A stretch of DNA of 64,000 nucleotides from Paenibacillus_L residui (GTDB lineage: Bacteria > Bacillota > Bacilli > Paenibacillales > NBRC-103111), in NCBI RefSeq assembly GCF_042677205.1, contig NZ_JBHTIU010000050.1, positions 1 through 64,000 on the forward strand, read 5' to 3'. Below, one piece after another: positions 16,345-25,500 of this stretch. The notes under the pieces are model-generated. The model was given only the letters and a program-made list of their open reading frames with translations. It had not been told where the DNA came from and did not search any database. Position numbers and translations under genes: made by a program. Position 1 is the first letter of the stretch; the number at the start of each line of letters is the position of its first letter.

Positions 16345-16362
16345 AGGGCGGAGGGACCCGTT

Positions 16363-17067
16363 TTGGAAAATTTTTTGAGATTTCCGCTGGAGCAAATTCC
16401 GTTTGTTTTTCTCGTGCTCCTGATCGCTTTCACGCTGCACGAGTTCGCGCATGCTTACGCCGCCGACAGATTCGGCGATCCGACCCCGCGCTCGATGGGC
16501 CGGGTCACATTAAACCCCAAGGTTCATCTGGATCTTCTCGGGACCATCCTTATCTTTCTGGTCGGCTTCGGCTGGGCCAAGCCGGTGCTTGTCAGGCGAA
16601 GCAGCTTCCGCAAACCGCGTTTAATGAGCATCATTGTTTCCGCCGTCGGGCCGCTTGCCAATCTGGTCATAGCTTTTATCGGTATTCTATTAACATATCT
16701 ATTGGCTTATTTCGGCTTGTTTGACCTGATGAGCCCCGGTGTATTCGAGGCGGTGCGAGTCTTTTTGAGCCTCTTGATCTTTATGAACCTGATTCTGTTT
16801 CTGTTCAATCTGCTGCCCTTGCCGCCTCTCGACGGATACCGGATCGTGCAGGAGTTCCTTCCGGTCCATACCCGGTTGAAGCTGCAGCAATTTGAGCAGT
16901 GGGCCTTCTTTCTCTTTTTGCTTATTGTTTTCATCCGACCGCTGTACAACGTCACCTTGGGGCCGTTTTTCTCTCTATGGGTGCCCCTGTTGTTCGGGAT
17001 GGACTCTGTTTTTCAGGTCATCTTCGGCAAGGCCATCCATTGGGCCACTTTTCTTAAGATCGGTTGA
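16363..17067 (+). CDS. Site-2 protease family membrane metalloprotease
   Basis: A 234-residue multi-spanning peptidase of family M50. The first transmembrane helix carries the zinc site HEFAHA (His26, Glu27, His30), and a later helix holds LLPLPPLDG, whose Asp (near residue 152) is the third ligand. About five or six hydrophobic spans. This is the short PDZ-less type found in many Bacillales, probably a housekeeping intramembrane protease of unknown substrate. It begins at TTG 16363 after GGAGGGA, 18 bp after prmA, so the two are likely co-transcribed. B. subtilis lacks it at this position. Confidence 0.88.
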   Translation: MENFLRFPLEQIPFVFLVLLIAFTLHEFAHAYAADRFGDPTPRSMGRVTLNPKVHLDLLGTILIFLVGFGWAKPVLVRRSSFRKPRLMSIIVSAVGPLANLVIAFIGILLTYLLAYFGLFDLMSPGVFEAVRVFLSLLIFMNLILFLFNLLPLPPLDGYRIVQEFLPVHTRLKLQQFEQWAFFLFLLIVFIRPLYNVTLGPFFSLWVPLLFGMDSVFQVIFGKAIHWATFLKIG

Positions 17068-17126
17068 TTCGGGAGTAAGCTTGGCCCTCGTTCCGCAAGA
17101 GTAGAGAGGACCGGCCTTCGTTCGTC

Positions 17127-17163
17127 GGCTTCCAGCCCGTTTTCGACACGGCGCTGGGAAGCC
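17127..17163 (+). other. Hairpin between the site-2 protease gene and rsmE
   Basis: GGCTTCCAGC pairs with GCTGGGAAGCC with one bulge and a 16-nt loop. There is no T-run; it may be a weak attenuator in the 202-bp gap before rsmE. Confidence 0.45.
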
Positions 17164-17269
17164 CCCTTCCGGTTGAAATTGGTACGCGATACGGGACACT
17201 GGCAGTAGCATTTAAGGCTCAAAAGTTGTATGATGAAAGGTGATATTTGTTTAGAAAGCGAGCAAAGCT

Positions 17270-18034
17270 ATGCAGCGATACTTCATACCGCCGGAACGGT
17301 TTACGGCCGATTCCGTGGAAATAACGGGAGACGATGCCCGACATCTGATCCGGGTCATGCGGGCCGGGATCGGTGATCAAATCATTTGCTGTGACGGCAT
17401 CAGCCGGGAGTGGATTGCGGAGATTTCCGCCCTGGAGGAGCAGCGGGTGCAGGCGGTTCTGGTCCGGGAGCTGGGATCGGATAGCGAGCCGTCTGTCCGG
17501 GTTACGATTGCGCAAAGCTTGCCCAAGGGCGACAAGATGGAGATCGTCATTCAGAAAGGAACGGAGATCGGGGCAGCAGGCTTCCTTCCGTTCGTTTCGG
17601 AACGGACGATTGTTCAATATGACGGGAAGAAAGAAGCCAAGCGTTTGGAAAGATGGGCCAAAATTGCCAAGGAAGCCGCAGAGCAGGCGCATCGTACCCG
17701 GATTCCCGAGCTTAGCCTGCCGGTAACGTGGAAGCAGGTGCTTAAGAGGGCCCGGGAGGCGGATCTGGCTCTCTTTTGTTACGAGAAAGAAGAAACCCGG
17801 CAGCTTCGTCCCCTGCTTCGGGACAGGCTAGCCCAAGCCCGCGATCACGGGCAAGAACTGCATGTAGTTATCCTGATCGGCCCCGAAGGGGGATTTACCG
17901 AACGGGAGGCTTCCGAGGCGGAGGCGGCAGGATGCATTCCGGTCAGCCTCGGCAAGCGAATTCTCCGTACCGAGACGGCCGCTATGGTGGCTTTGGCTTG
18001 CATATTATACGAAAGCGGAGAGATGGGAGGTTAA
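17270..18034 (+). CDS. rsmE: 16S rRNA (uracil-1498-N3)-methyltransferase RsmE
   Basis: A 254-residue SPOUT-class enzyme that methylates U1498 in 16S rRNA. The N-terminal PUA-like part has MQRYFIPPERF and GDDARHLIRVMR; the knotted C-terminal domain shows LIGPEGGFTEREA, and SLGKRILRTETAAM, the SAM-binding trefoil signatures. The ribosome binding site is weak. mtaB begins 2 bp after its stop, the conserved yqeU-yqeV arrangement. Confidence 0.95.
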   Translation: MQRYFIPPERFTADSVEITGDDARHLIRVMRAGIGDQIICCDGISREWIAEISALEEQRVQAVLVRELGSDSEPSVRVTIAQSLPKGDKMEIVIQKGTEIGAAGFLPFVSERTIVQYDGKKEAKRLERWAKIAKEAAEQAHRTRIPELSLPVTWKQVLKRAREADLALFCYEKEETRQLRPLLRDRLAQARDHGQELHVVILIGPEGGFTEREASEAEAAGCIPVSLGKRILRTETAAMVALACILYESGEMGG

Positions 18035-18036
18035 TT

Positions 18037-19377
18037 ATGCCAAGTGTTGCTTTTCATACTTTAGGCTGCAAGGTTAATTTCTATGAGACGGAAGGAATTT
18101 GGCAGCTATTCAAGAAAGAAGGCTACGAGCAGGTCGACTTCGAGACGAAGGCCGACGTTTATTTAATCAATACATGCACCGTAACCAATACCGGCGACAA
18201 AAAAAGCCGGCAGGTGATCCGCCGGGCCATCCGCCGCAATCCGGATGCGATCATTGCGGTCACCGGCTGCTATGCCCAAACTTCGCCCGCAGAGGTCGCG
18301 GCGATACCCGGGGTAGATATTGTGATAGGCACCCAGGATCGGGACAAAATCATCCCCCTGGTTGACCGTTTCCGCCAGGAGCGCCAGCCGATCAATGCGG
18401 TGCGCAACATTATGAAAACCCGGGAGTTCGAGGAGCTGGATGTTCCGGAATTTTCAGACCGTACCCGGGCATTCCTGAAAATACAGGAAGGCTGCAACAA
18501 TTTCTGCACCTTCTGCATCATCCCCTGGTCGCGGGGCCTTCTTCGCAGCCGCAGACCGGAAAGCGTCTTGGCCCAAGCCAGACAATTGGTGGACGCCGGG
18601 TATAAAGAGATCGTCCTGACCGGGATTCACACCGGAGGCTATGGCGAGGATCTGGAGGGCTACAGCCTGGCGAAGCTGCTATGGGATCTCGACAAGGTTG
18701 ACGGGCTGAACCGGGTCCGGATCAGCTCGATAGAGGCGAGCCAAATCACGGACGAGGTACTCGAGGTGCTGCAGGGCTCGGATAAAATGTGCCGGCATTT
18801 TCATGTGCCGCTGCAGGCGGGAGATGACCGGGTGCTGAAGCGGATGCGCCGCAAATATACGACGGCTGAATTCGGCAGCAAGATCGAGAAGATTCACCGG
18901 ATCATGCCGGACGCTGCGATTACGACCGATGTCATTGTCGGCTTCCCGGGTGAAACGGAAGAAATGTTCGCGAACGGATACCGGTTCATGGAGCAAATGC
19001 AGTTCGCGGAAATGCACGTATTCCCCTATTCCAAGAGGACTGGCACGCCGGCCGCCCGAATGGAGGATCAGGTGGATGAAGAAATCAAGAACCGGAGAGT
19101 CCATGAACTGATCGATTTGTCTGAAAGAATGCAGCTGGCTTATGCCAAGCCGTTCGTCGGGCAGGTGCTGGAGGTTATTCCGGAGCGCCCTTATAAAGAA
19201 GCGCCGGACAGCGGCCTTCTGATGGGCTATACAGATAATTATTTGCAGGTTGTGTTCCGGGGGAGCGAGGATTTGATCGGCCAGCTCGTGCGTGTAAGGA
19301 TCGATGAAGCAGGGGTTAACGAATGCCTCGGCTCTGATGTTACTACGCTGGATTCGGCCCGGTCTGCGGTCGTTTAA
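18037..19377 (+). CDS. mtaB: tRNA t6A37 C2-methylthiotransferase MtaB
   Basis: Radical SAM methylthiotransferase that converts t6A37 to ms2t6A37, 446 residues. The N-terminal UPF0004 domain begins HTLGCKVNFYE and has NTCTVTN and VTGCYAQ cysteines for one Fe-S cluster; the radical SAM motif is CNNFCTFCIIPWSRG; a C-terminal TRAM domain covers roughly 375-440. The frame stays open far upstream inside rsmE, but ATG 18037 with GGGAGG upstream gives the true family N-terminus. Confidence 0.96.
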   Translation: MPSVAFHTLGCKVNFYETEGIWQLFKKEGYEQVDFETKADVYLINTCTVTNTGDKKSRQVIRRAIRRNPDAIIAVTGCYAQTSPAEVAAIPGVDIVIGTQDRDKIIPLVDRFRQERQPINAVRNIMKTREFEELDVPEFSDRTRAFLKIQEGCNNFCTFCIIPWSRGLLRSRRPESVLAQARQLVDAGYKEIVLTGIHTGGYGEDLEGYSLAKLLWDLDKVDGLNRVRISSIEASQITDEVLEVLQGSDKMCRHFHVPLQAGDDRVLKRMRRKYTTAEFGSKIEKIHRIMPDAAITTDVIVGFPGETEEMFANGYRFMEQMQFAEMHVFPYSKRTGTPAARMEDQVDEEIKNRRVHELIDLSERMQLAYAKPFVGQVLEVIPERPYKEAPDSGLLMGYTDNYLQVVFRGSEDLIGQLVRVRIDEAGVNECLGSDVTTLDSARSAVV

Positions 19378-19416
19378 CTTGAGGAACGAGCCGCATCATA
19401 GCGCGCCAACCGTACC

Positions 19417-19449
19417 AGGATTTCGTTCTGTTCGCCAGAATGAAATCCT
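19417..19449 (+). terminator. Hairpin/terminator after mtaB
   Basis: AGGATTTCGTTCTG and CAGAATGAAATCCT pair over 14 bp (one G-T wobble) around a TTCGC loop, followed by TCTTAATTTTC. The T-tract is interrupted, so termination may be partial. Confidence 0.65.
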
Positions 19450-19482
19450 TCTTAATTTTCATAATGAAAGGGAGGAACGCCG

Positions 19483-19923
19483 GTGGAGGTATCAGCGGGC
19501 GGTGTTGTCTTTAAAGAAGAGGACGGAAGGTATTGGATTCAAATGATCCAGGACCGTTACGGTAAAATCACTCTGCCGAAGGGAAAGATGGAGCCGGGTG
19601 AGACGAAGGAGCAGACGGCGTTGAGGGAAATCGCCGAGGAGACCGGCATTGAAGGCGAGATCATCGAGCCGATCGAGACGATTTCCTATCAGTTCTCCCA
19701 TCCGAAGCACGGCAATATGGATAAGGAGGTCCATTATTTTCTGGTTCGCGGCATCGGCGGGAATCTTCAGGCCCAGGTGGAGGAAATCCGCGGAGTGGAG
19801 TGGCTGGAGCCTGTGGAAGCTTGGCGTCAGCAGATCCAGTATGGCTACAGCAATAACGATTCCGTACTGTGCAAAGCGTTGAAGAAGCTGGGAATAGAGG
19901 TGAGCAGCGATGGAATGGAATAG
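19483..19923 (+). CDS. NUDIX hydrolase
   Basis: A 146-residue Nudix pyrophosphohydrolase, probably acting on a nucleoside diphosphate derivative (MutT/Ap4A-like); the substrate is not deducible. The Nudix box runs from GKMEPGETKEQTALREIAEE to TGI, with all the metal-binding glutamates. The N-terminus, SAGGVVFKEEDG, is typical. It starts at GTG 19483 after AAAGGGAGG. The end overlaps deoC by 14 bp, so the pair is translationally coupled, a link between nucleotide clean-up and deoxynucleoside salvage. Confidence 0.9.
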   Translation: MEVSAGGVVFKEEDGRYWIQMIQDRYGKITLPKGKMEPGETKEQTALREIAEETGIEGEIIEPIETISYQFSHPKHGNMDKEVHYFLVRGIGGNLQAQVEEIRGVEWLEPVEAWRQQIQYGYSNNDSVLCKALKKLGIEVSSDGME

Positions 19924-20590
19924 AAGCACTCTGGCCCGGACGATCGATCATACACTGCTTAAGCCGGATGCACGGGCAGAAGCCATTCGTACCCTGTGCG
20001 AAGAGGCTGTTCGTCACCATTTCTACAGCGTATGCGTTCATTCGGGGTGGGTGGCTTATTGCCGGGAACAGCTCCAAGGCTCAGACGTTCGCATAAGCGC
20101 GGTTTGTGGTTTTCCGCACGGCGCCAACGGCAGCGAGGTCAAGGCGTATGAGGCTGCCCAGTCCGTGAAATGGGGTGCTGCTGAAATCGATATGGTGCTG
20201 CCCATCGGAATGCTGCTGGATCATCGTTTCACAGAGGTGGAAGCCGATATTCAACAGGTGGTTGCAGCGGTGGAGGGACAAGCCGTAGTCAAGGTCATTC
20301 TGGAGACGGGATATTTGAACAGCGAGCTGGTAAGAGCGGGCTGCCGCCTGGCCGAGCAGGCCGGTGCAGGCTTTGTTAAGACAAGCACCGGATTCGGCCC
20401 GGGAGGAGCAACGGCAGAGGTTGTCCGGTTAATGAGGGAGTCTGTGTCTTCTTCCATGGGGGTCAAAGCATCCGGAGGCGTACGCGACGCCGCAACGGCG
20501 ATAGCGATGCTGGAGGCGGGAGCCACTCGGATCGGCACCAGCTCCGGCATCGCTATCGTTAGCGGGCTGCAGGGAATGGAAGATTACTAG
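19910..20590 (+). CDS. deoC: Deoxyribose-phosphate aldolase DeoC
   Basis: Class I aldolase that splits 2-deoxyribose 5-phosphate into glyceraldehyde 3-phosphate and acetaldehyde, 226 residues, TIM barrel. The Schiff-base lysine is Lys157 in FVKTSTGF; Asp94 (AEIDMV) and Lys186 (GVKASGG) complete the relay. GAGGTGAG precedes ATG 19910. Here it is paired with a Nudix gene, whereas in B. subtilis it is in a deoxynucleoside operon elsewhere. Confidence 0.95.
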   Translation: MEWNRSTLARTIDHTLLKPDARAEAIRTLCEEAVRHHFYSVCVHSGWVAYCREQLQGSDVRISAVCGFPHGANGSEVKAYEAAQSVKWGAAEIDMVLPIGMLLDHRFTEVEADIQQVVAAVEGQAVVKVILETGYLNSELVRAGCRLAEQAGAGFVKTSTGFGPGGATAEVVRLMRESVSSSMGVKASGGVRDAATAIAMLEAGATRIGTSSGIAIVSGLQGMEDY

Positions 20591-20609
20591 GCCGGGGCTC
20601 CCGCCGGCC
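20590..20609. other. GC-rich hairpin between convergent deoC and yqeW
   Basis: GGCCGG (20590-20595) and CCGGCC (20604-20609) with an 8-nt loop lie exactly in the 21-bp convergent gap. There is no T-run on either strand, so a bidirectional stop is possible but not demonstrated. Confidence 0.4.
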
Positions 20610-20611
20610 GA

Positions 20612-21565
20612 TCACTTCAGTCTTCTAATAAGCGGTGTATAACAGAGCGGAAGAGCGATCAACGAACAAGCGATATTGAAAATCGTCTGGGCCCGGGCGA
20701 CCTGCAGGGAAGGAGAATCCGCCATCCAACTGACGATGGTGCCGAGGGAGCCTATCAGCGGGTAGAACAGAAGGGCCCCGCCGACGTTAAGCAAAATATG
20801 CGTCCAGGCTACATATCCGCCGTACCGGCTTCCGCCGATGCTGGCAATGAGGGCCGTTACGCAGGTTCCAACGTTGGCGCCGATGATGATGGCGATTCCG
20901 ACGTCCAGGGAGATGACTTGGACGGAGGCCAGCGACATAGCCATTGTAATGGTCAGTACACCGCTGTGAATGATAGCGGTCAGGATGGCCCCGGCAATCA
21001 TCGCCCACAGCAGACTGCTCTGGGATTGCTGCACGAACCAGGCGAACAAACCGCGCGAACGCAGATGGGGGATAATGGACTGCATCACTTCCAGACCTAG
21101 CAGAATGCAGGAGAAACCGACAACAGCCAACGCCCCGTTGCGGACATGCCTTTTCCATAATTGCGGATAAGCGGGAAGGTCGGGCAGGACGAATGTGGAA
21201 AGCCAGATCACAAGCGAGACCATGAATATGCTCAGGGAATGCTTGTGCAGATTCAGGCCGATCAGCTCCGTGGTCAGACACGTTCCGATATTCGTACCCA
21301 GTATGATGCCGAGCGTTTGCGGAAAGCGCATTAGCCCTGCATTGACGAGGCCGATCGTGATCACGGTAACGGCTGTGCTGCTCTGCATCGCCGCAGTAAT
21401 GCCGGTGGAAGCGATCATTCCGCGAAGCGGTGTTTTTGTAAATCTCTCCAGCAAGGTTTTCAGATATTGACCGGCCCATTGATGGAGCGCGGCTTCCATC
21501 ACTTTCATGCCGAGCAGAAAAACAGCCAGCCCCAGCGCCATAGGGATAAATATAGTCGTAAACAT
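20612..21565 (-). CDS. yqeW: Na+/phosphate cotransporter family protein
   Basis: A 317-residue polytopic membrane protein of the Na/Pi-cotransporter II family. It shows the family's duplicated signature: QSSTAVTVITIGLVNAG in the first half and a related GAILTAIIHSGVLTITMAMS in the second, with GTNIGTCLT and GANVGTCVTA as the second repeated motif. About eight hydrophobic spans. It lacks the PhoU-like C-terminal tail of longer members. Position after mtaB matches B. subtilis yqeW, although here it is on the opposite strand. Its ribosome binding site is buried in a perfect inverted repeat (21576-21618). Confidence 0.88.
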   Translation of the reverse strand: MFTTIFIPMALGLAVFLLGMKVMEAALHQWAGQYLKTLLERFTKTPLRGMIASTGITAAMQSSTAVTVITIGLVNAGLMRFPQTLGIILGTNIGTCLTTELIGLNLHKHSLSIFMVSLVIWLSTFVLPDLPAYPQLWKRHVRNGALAVVGFSCILLGLEVMQSIIPHLRSRGLFAWFVQQSQSSLLWAMIAGAILTAIIHSGVLTITMAMSLASVQVISLDVGIAIIIGANVGTCVTALIASIGGSRYGGYVAWTHILLNVGGALLFYPLIGSLGTIVSWMADSPSLQVARAQTIFNIACSLIALPLCYTPLIRRLK

Positions 21566-21575
21566 GACGGCCTGT

Positions 21576-21618
21576 CTCCTTTTTCATAGTTAGTCCATGT
21601 ATATGTCTGAAAAAGGAG
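21576..21618 (-). promoter_or_regulatory. Inverted repeat sequestering the yqeW Shine-Dalgarno
   Basis: On the minus strand, CTCCTTTTTCA (21618-21608) is followed by a 21-nt loop and its exact complement TGAAAAAGGAG (21586-21576). The latter contains the GGAG ribosome binding site, 10 nt before the yqeW ATG. Folding would hide the site, so this is a candidate cis-acting translational switch (thermometer, or ligand/sRNA-controlled). Confidence 0.65.
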
Positions 21619-21647
21619 ATCCATGATACAAGCCTGCCCTTAGCCGC

Positions 21648-22094
21648 TTAATCCCATTTATCCAATTGTGTCTTAACGGTCTCCAAGTATACTTTGTTGC
21701 GCTGCAAAAGAGGACTGGGAACCATTTGATTATATTTTCTGATGTTAAGGTTAATTTCCTCCAACTCCCGATTCAGTTCCGCATCCTCCTTCTCCCCCGC
21801 TTTAATCCGGTTGCAGATACGGAGCAGCCGGCCGCGTATTTCCATACGCAGCTCCACCCATGGAGGAAGGTAGTTGGCGTTCTTGAGAATGGAGCTCAGC
21901 ACATCGCCATCCTCCAGCTTCAGAGGCTTGCCCTTGCCTGGCAGGTCGTCCATGCCGCCCCTCTCTTCAAAATCCCGGTAAATTTCCTCCATCCATGTGT
22001 GAGTCATCTTGTCGGACGACGGTACAGCATCCTCAGCGAGCTGCTGGGGCAGCGGTTGTTCCGAACCTTCGGCAGGATTGCGTTTTTTGCTCAT
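21648..22094 (-). CDS. DUF1992 (DnaJ-homologue C28-type) protein
   Basis: A 148-residue soluble protein with the DUF1992 core: EIYRDFEERGGMDDLPGKGKPL, then ILKNANYLPPWVELRMEI, and NLNIRKYNQMVPSPLLQR. No J domain is present despite the family's name, and function is unknown. AAGGAAAGGACGGATG lies upstream of the ATG. It is 82 bp upstream of yqeW on the same strand and the two could share a transcript, with the SD-sequestering hairpin between them. Confidence 0.88.
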   Translation of the reverse strand: MSKKRNPAEGSEQPLPQQLAEDAVPSSDKMTHTWMEEIYRDFEERGGMDDLPGKGKPLKLEDGDVLSSILKNANYLPPWVELRMEIRGRLLRICNRIKAGEKEDAELNRELEEINLNIRKYNQMVPSPLLQRNKVYLETVKTQLDKWD

Positions 22095-22593
22095 CTGTTC
22101 ATCCGTCCTTTCCTTTAATCGGATTTCTGATTAATAAATTCATTGACGTGATTCCGGTTCGTTTCCGAATTTCCTCAGAGGCAAAATAGCTCCCCGATCG
22201 TCCCGTATAACGAGAATGCTGACATTAGGCTGTGGAGGATTCGGGATGGATTTGTGGATAGCAGGGAGCCAGGAGCTAAAGGGGGCTTACAACAGGAGTA
22301 TGACTGATGCAGGAAAGGTTCATGCAAAGATCAGTTGGAATTCGAAGAAGGTATTCGAAAGCGTAGAAGGCTTCTTGTATATTTTAGCACAGGAATTTAC
22401 TGGATGATTTGGATACGGTGAATCAATTGTGAACGGATATTGAAAATTCATAAATTTTCATTTGATCCGGCCTGGATTGCAGGGCAGGGCTCTCTATCTC
22501 CAGTTTTTGGACCGGGTCTGATGGGAACGGATGATCTCCCTATCTGCAAGGAAATATGATAGAATAAATAGACAAAGCGAAGGGGGACGACGC
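22095..22593. other. Divergent intergenic region between DUF1992 and addB
   Basis: About 500 bp. Promoters for the minus-strand pair must lie at the left end, but none was certain. At the right end TGATAGAAT (22557-22565) is an extended -10 for addB. A 63-codon ORF at 22216-22407 lacks a ribosome binding site and is not called. Confidence 0.4.
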
Positions 22594-25500
22594 ATGGATA
22601 TCAGGATGGTCATCGGTCGGGCGGGCAGCGGCAAGAGCGAGCTGTGTCTGACGGAAATCCGCGAACGGCTGGAGAAGGAACCGGACGGCAGACCGCTTAT
22701 TCTCCTTGTCCCGGAGCAGGCAACCTATCAGGCGGAGCAGGCGCTGGTGTCCGCACCCGGTTTATCCGGAACGATACGTGCTCAAGTATATAGCTTTCCA
22801 AGACTGGCTTGGCGCATCATGCAGGAAACAGGAGGAACCGCGGGGATTCCGATTGACGAAACCGGGAAGACCATGCTGCTGCAGCGGATTCTTAACAAGC
22901 ATAAGGATAATCTCCGGCTATTCCGGCATTCTGTCGCACAGGTCGGATTTGCCAAAGAGGTGCTGTCGCTGTTCAGCGAACTGAAGAGACAGTGCATCAC
23001 TCCCGATGAACTCGCGCAGCAGCATGAGCGGCTGACCCCGTTGTTGGCGGAGCAGCCCGGGACTCTGGAGCAGAAGCTGGAAGATTTGCTGAAAGTATAC
23101 ATAGATTACGAGAAGGAATTAACTAAACAATATTTGGATGCGGACGCCTTCGTGGAGCGGATGGCGGCTCAGCTTAGGAATTGTCCCTGGATCCGGGAGG
23201 CGGATATTTGGGTGGACGGCTTCTTCGGATTCACTCCGTTGGAGCACGCCGCTCTGGTCCAATGCATGCTTCATTGCCGCAGCGTTACGGTCACCCTCTG
23301 TCTGGACAAGCCTTATGATGCGGGGGAACAGCCGAATGAGCTGGATTTATTTTATCCAACGGCGATGACGATGATACGGCTTCGGGAGCGTATGGAAGCC
23401 GTTGGTCTGCCGAATCCGCGGATTATCCGGCTGGCGCAGGAAACGCCTCCGCGTTATGCCGCGAATGCGATGCTGGCTCATTTGGAACGCCATTATGAGC
23501 ATCGATTGTCCGCGGCCAAGCGGGCTTACCGGGAACGGCAGCTTGACGGGACCGAGCCGCAAGGTTTGTCGATCCGGTCGGCGGTTCATCGCAAGGCGGA
23601 GGTAGAAGGGGTGGCCAGACAGATGCTTCGGCTGGCCGCGGACCGCGGGCTCCGCTGGCGGGACATGACCATTATGGTAAGAGATATGGACGGGTACGGG
23701 GATTTGCTGACCACCGTTCTTCAGCAGTTCGGTATCCCTCATTTTATAGATCAGAAGCGCCCGATTCTTCACCATCCGCTGGCGGAGTTCATCCGTTCCG
23801 CATTGGAAGTCGTCATCCGGAATTGGCGTTATGATGCGGTATTCCGCTGTGTGAAGACGGATTTCTTCCTGCCGCTGACGGAATCCGGGGAGAACCCCGT
23901 TACGAGACACGCTATGGACGAGCTGGAAAATTACGTTCTAGCGGCCGGAATTCAAGGATCGCGCTGGCTGGATGACAGGGCATGGGAGTTCAGGGTGCAG
24001 GCCGCCCTTGAGGAGGAAGACGGGATAACCGGATATCGCCCCGATCCCGAGTATGTTGCACGAATTCAAGCCTGCCGCAGATTGGTGACGGAGCCGCTGT
24101 CCGCTTTCCAGAGAAGCTTCTCGCAGGCGGAGAACGTCCGGCAAATGGCAGAAGCGCTGTATGCGCTGCTGATAGATTTACAGGTCCCCGAACGATTGGA
24201 GCGATGGAGCGAGGAATGCATCCGGAATGGCAACCCGGAGAAAGCCCGCGAGCATTCCCAGGTATGGGACAGGATAGTTGAACTGCTCGACCAGCTGGTG
24301 GAGATGCTGGGCGAGGAGAGTATCGGGCGTGAGATGTTTGCGGAGATGGTCGATTCCGGACTGGACAGCATAAGGATGGGGCTTGTTCCTCCTTCGCTGG
24401 ATCAGGTGCTGATCGGAACCATTGACCGGACCCGTTCCACACGCGTGAAGTATTGTTTCGTACTGGGAGTTAATGACGGTGTGCTGCCGGCCAAGATCAA
24501 CATGGACGGAATACTGTCCGAGAATGAACGCGAGTTTCTGCGGGAAGCCGGAGTGAAGCTTGCAGACGGAGGCCGGCGCAGGCAATTGGATGAGCAATTG
24601 CTCATCTATTCGGTTCTATGTGCACCTTCCGAGCACCTGTGGCTGAGCTACCCGCTTGCGGACGAAGAAGGAAGGGCGCTGCTGCCTTCAGAAATCATCC
24701 AGCAGATTCAGGCTCTGTTTCCATCCGTCAAGGAGAAGCTGCTGCTGGCCGAACCGGACTCCTCCTTGTCCGAGGAGGAGCAAATGCAGTTTATTTCCCC
24801 TCCGGGACAAGCCGTCTCCCACTTATTCATCCGGATGAAGCAGTGGATGAAGGGGGAGGAGATGGCCGAATTTTGGTGGGAGGTCTACAACTGGCTGCAG
24901 CAACGGCCCCAATGGCGGGACAAGCTGGAGATGATGGTCCGGGCACTTGACTTTAGCAATGCCGAAGCCGCACTGTCCGCAAGCTCCAGCCGGCTTCTCT
25001 ACGGCGACCAGCTGAAAGCCAGCGTATCGCGCATGGAGCGGTTTGTCGCCTGCCCGTTTTCCCAGTTTGCCTCGCATGGGCTGAGGCTGGCGGAGCGCAG
25101 GGTCTACCGGCTGGAGGCGCCTGATATCGGCCAGCTGTTCCATGCGGCTCTCAGCGGGCTGATCGGCTCCCTGCAGCAGGAGCAGGCCGACTGGGCGCTG
25201 CTCAGCAGAGAGCAGCTGGAGCATCGGGCCTCCGAAATGGTGGACAGGCTCGCCCCGCGGCTGCAGAGCGAAATTTTGCTCAGCTCCCCCCGCTACCGCT
25301 ACATAGCCAGGAAGCTTAAAGGAATCGTCGGGAAGGCTTCCGTCATTCTGGCCGAACACGCGAAGCGAAGCGGATTCGTACCGGTCGGGCTTGAACTCGG
25401 ATTTGGGCCCGGGGAGACGCTGCCCCCGCTTACCTTCCGGCTGAACAACGGCTGCACGATGGAGATTGTGGGCCGAATTGACCGGGTAGACCGGGCGGAG

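Noticed and set aside
17776..18036. Upstream extension of mtaB within rsmE
   Set aside because: The frame is open but the family N-terminus and the ribosome binding site are at 18037.
22216..22407. 63-codon ORF upstream of addB
   Set aside because: No ribosome binding site, no terminator and an unremarkable sequence; probably chance.
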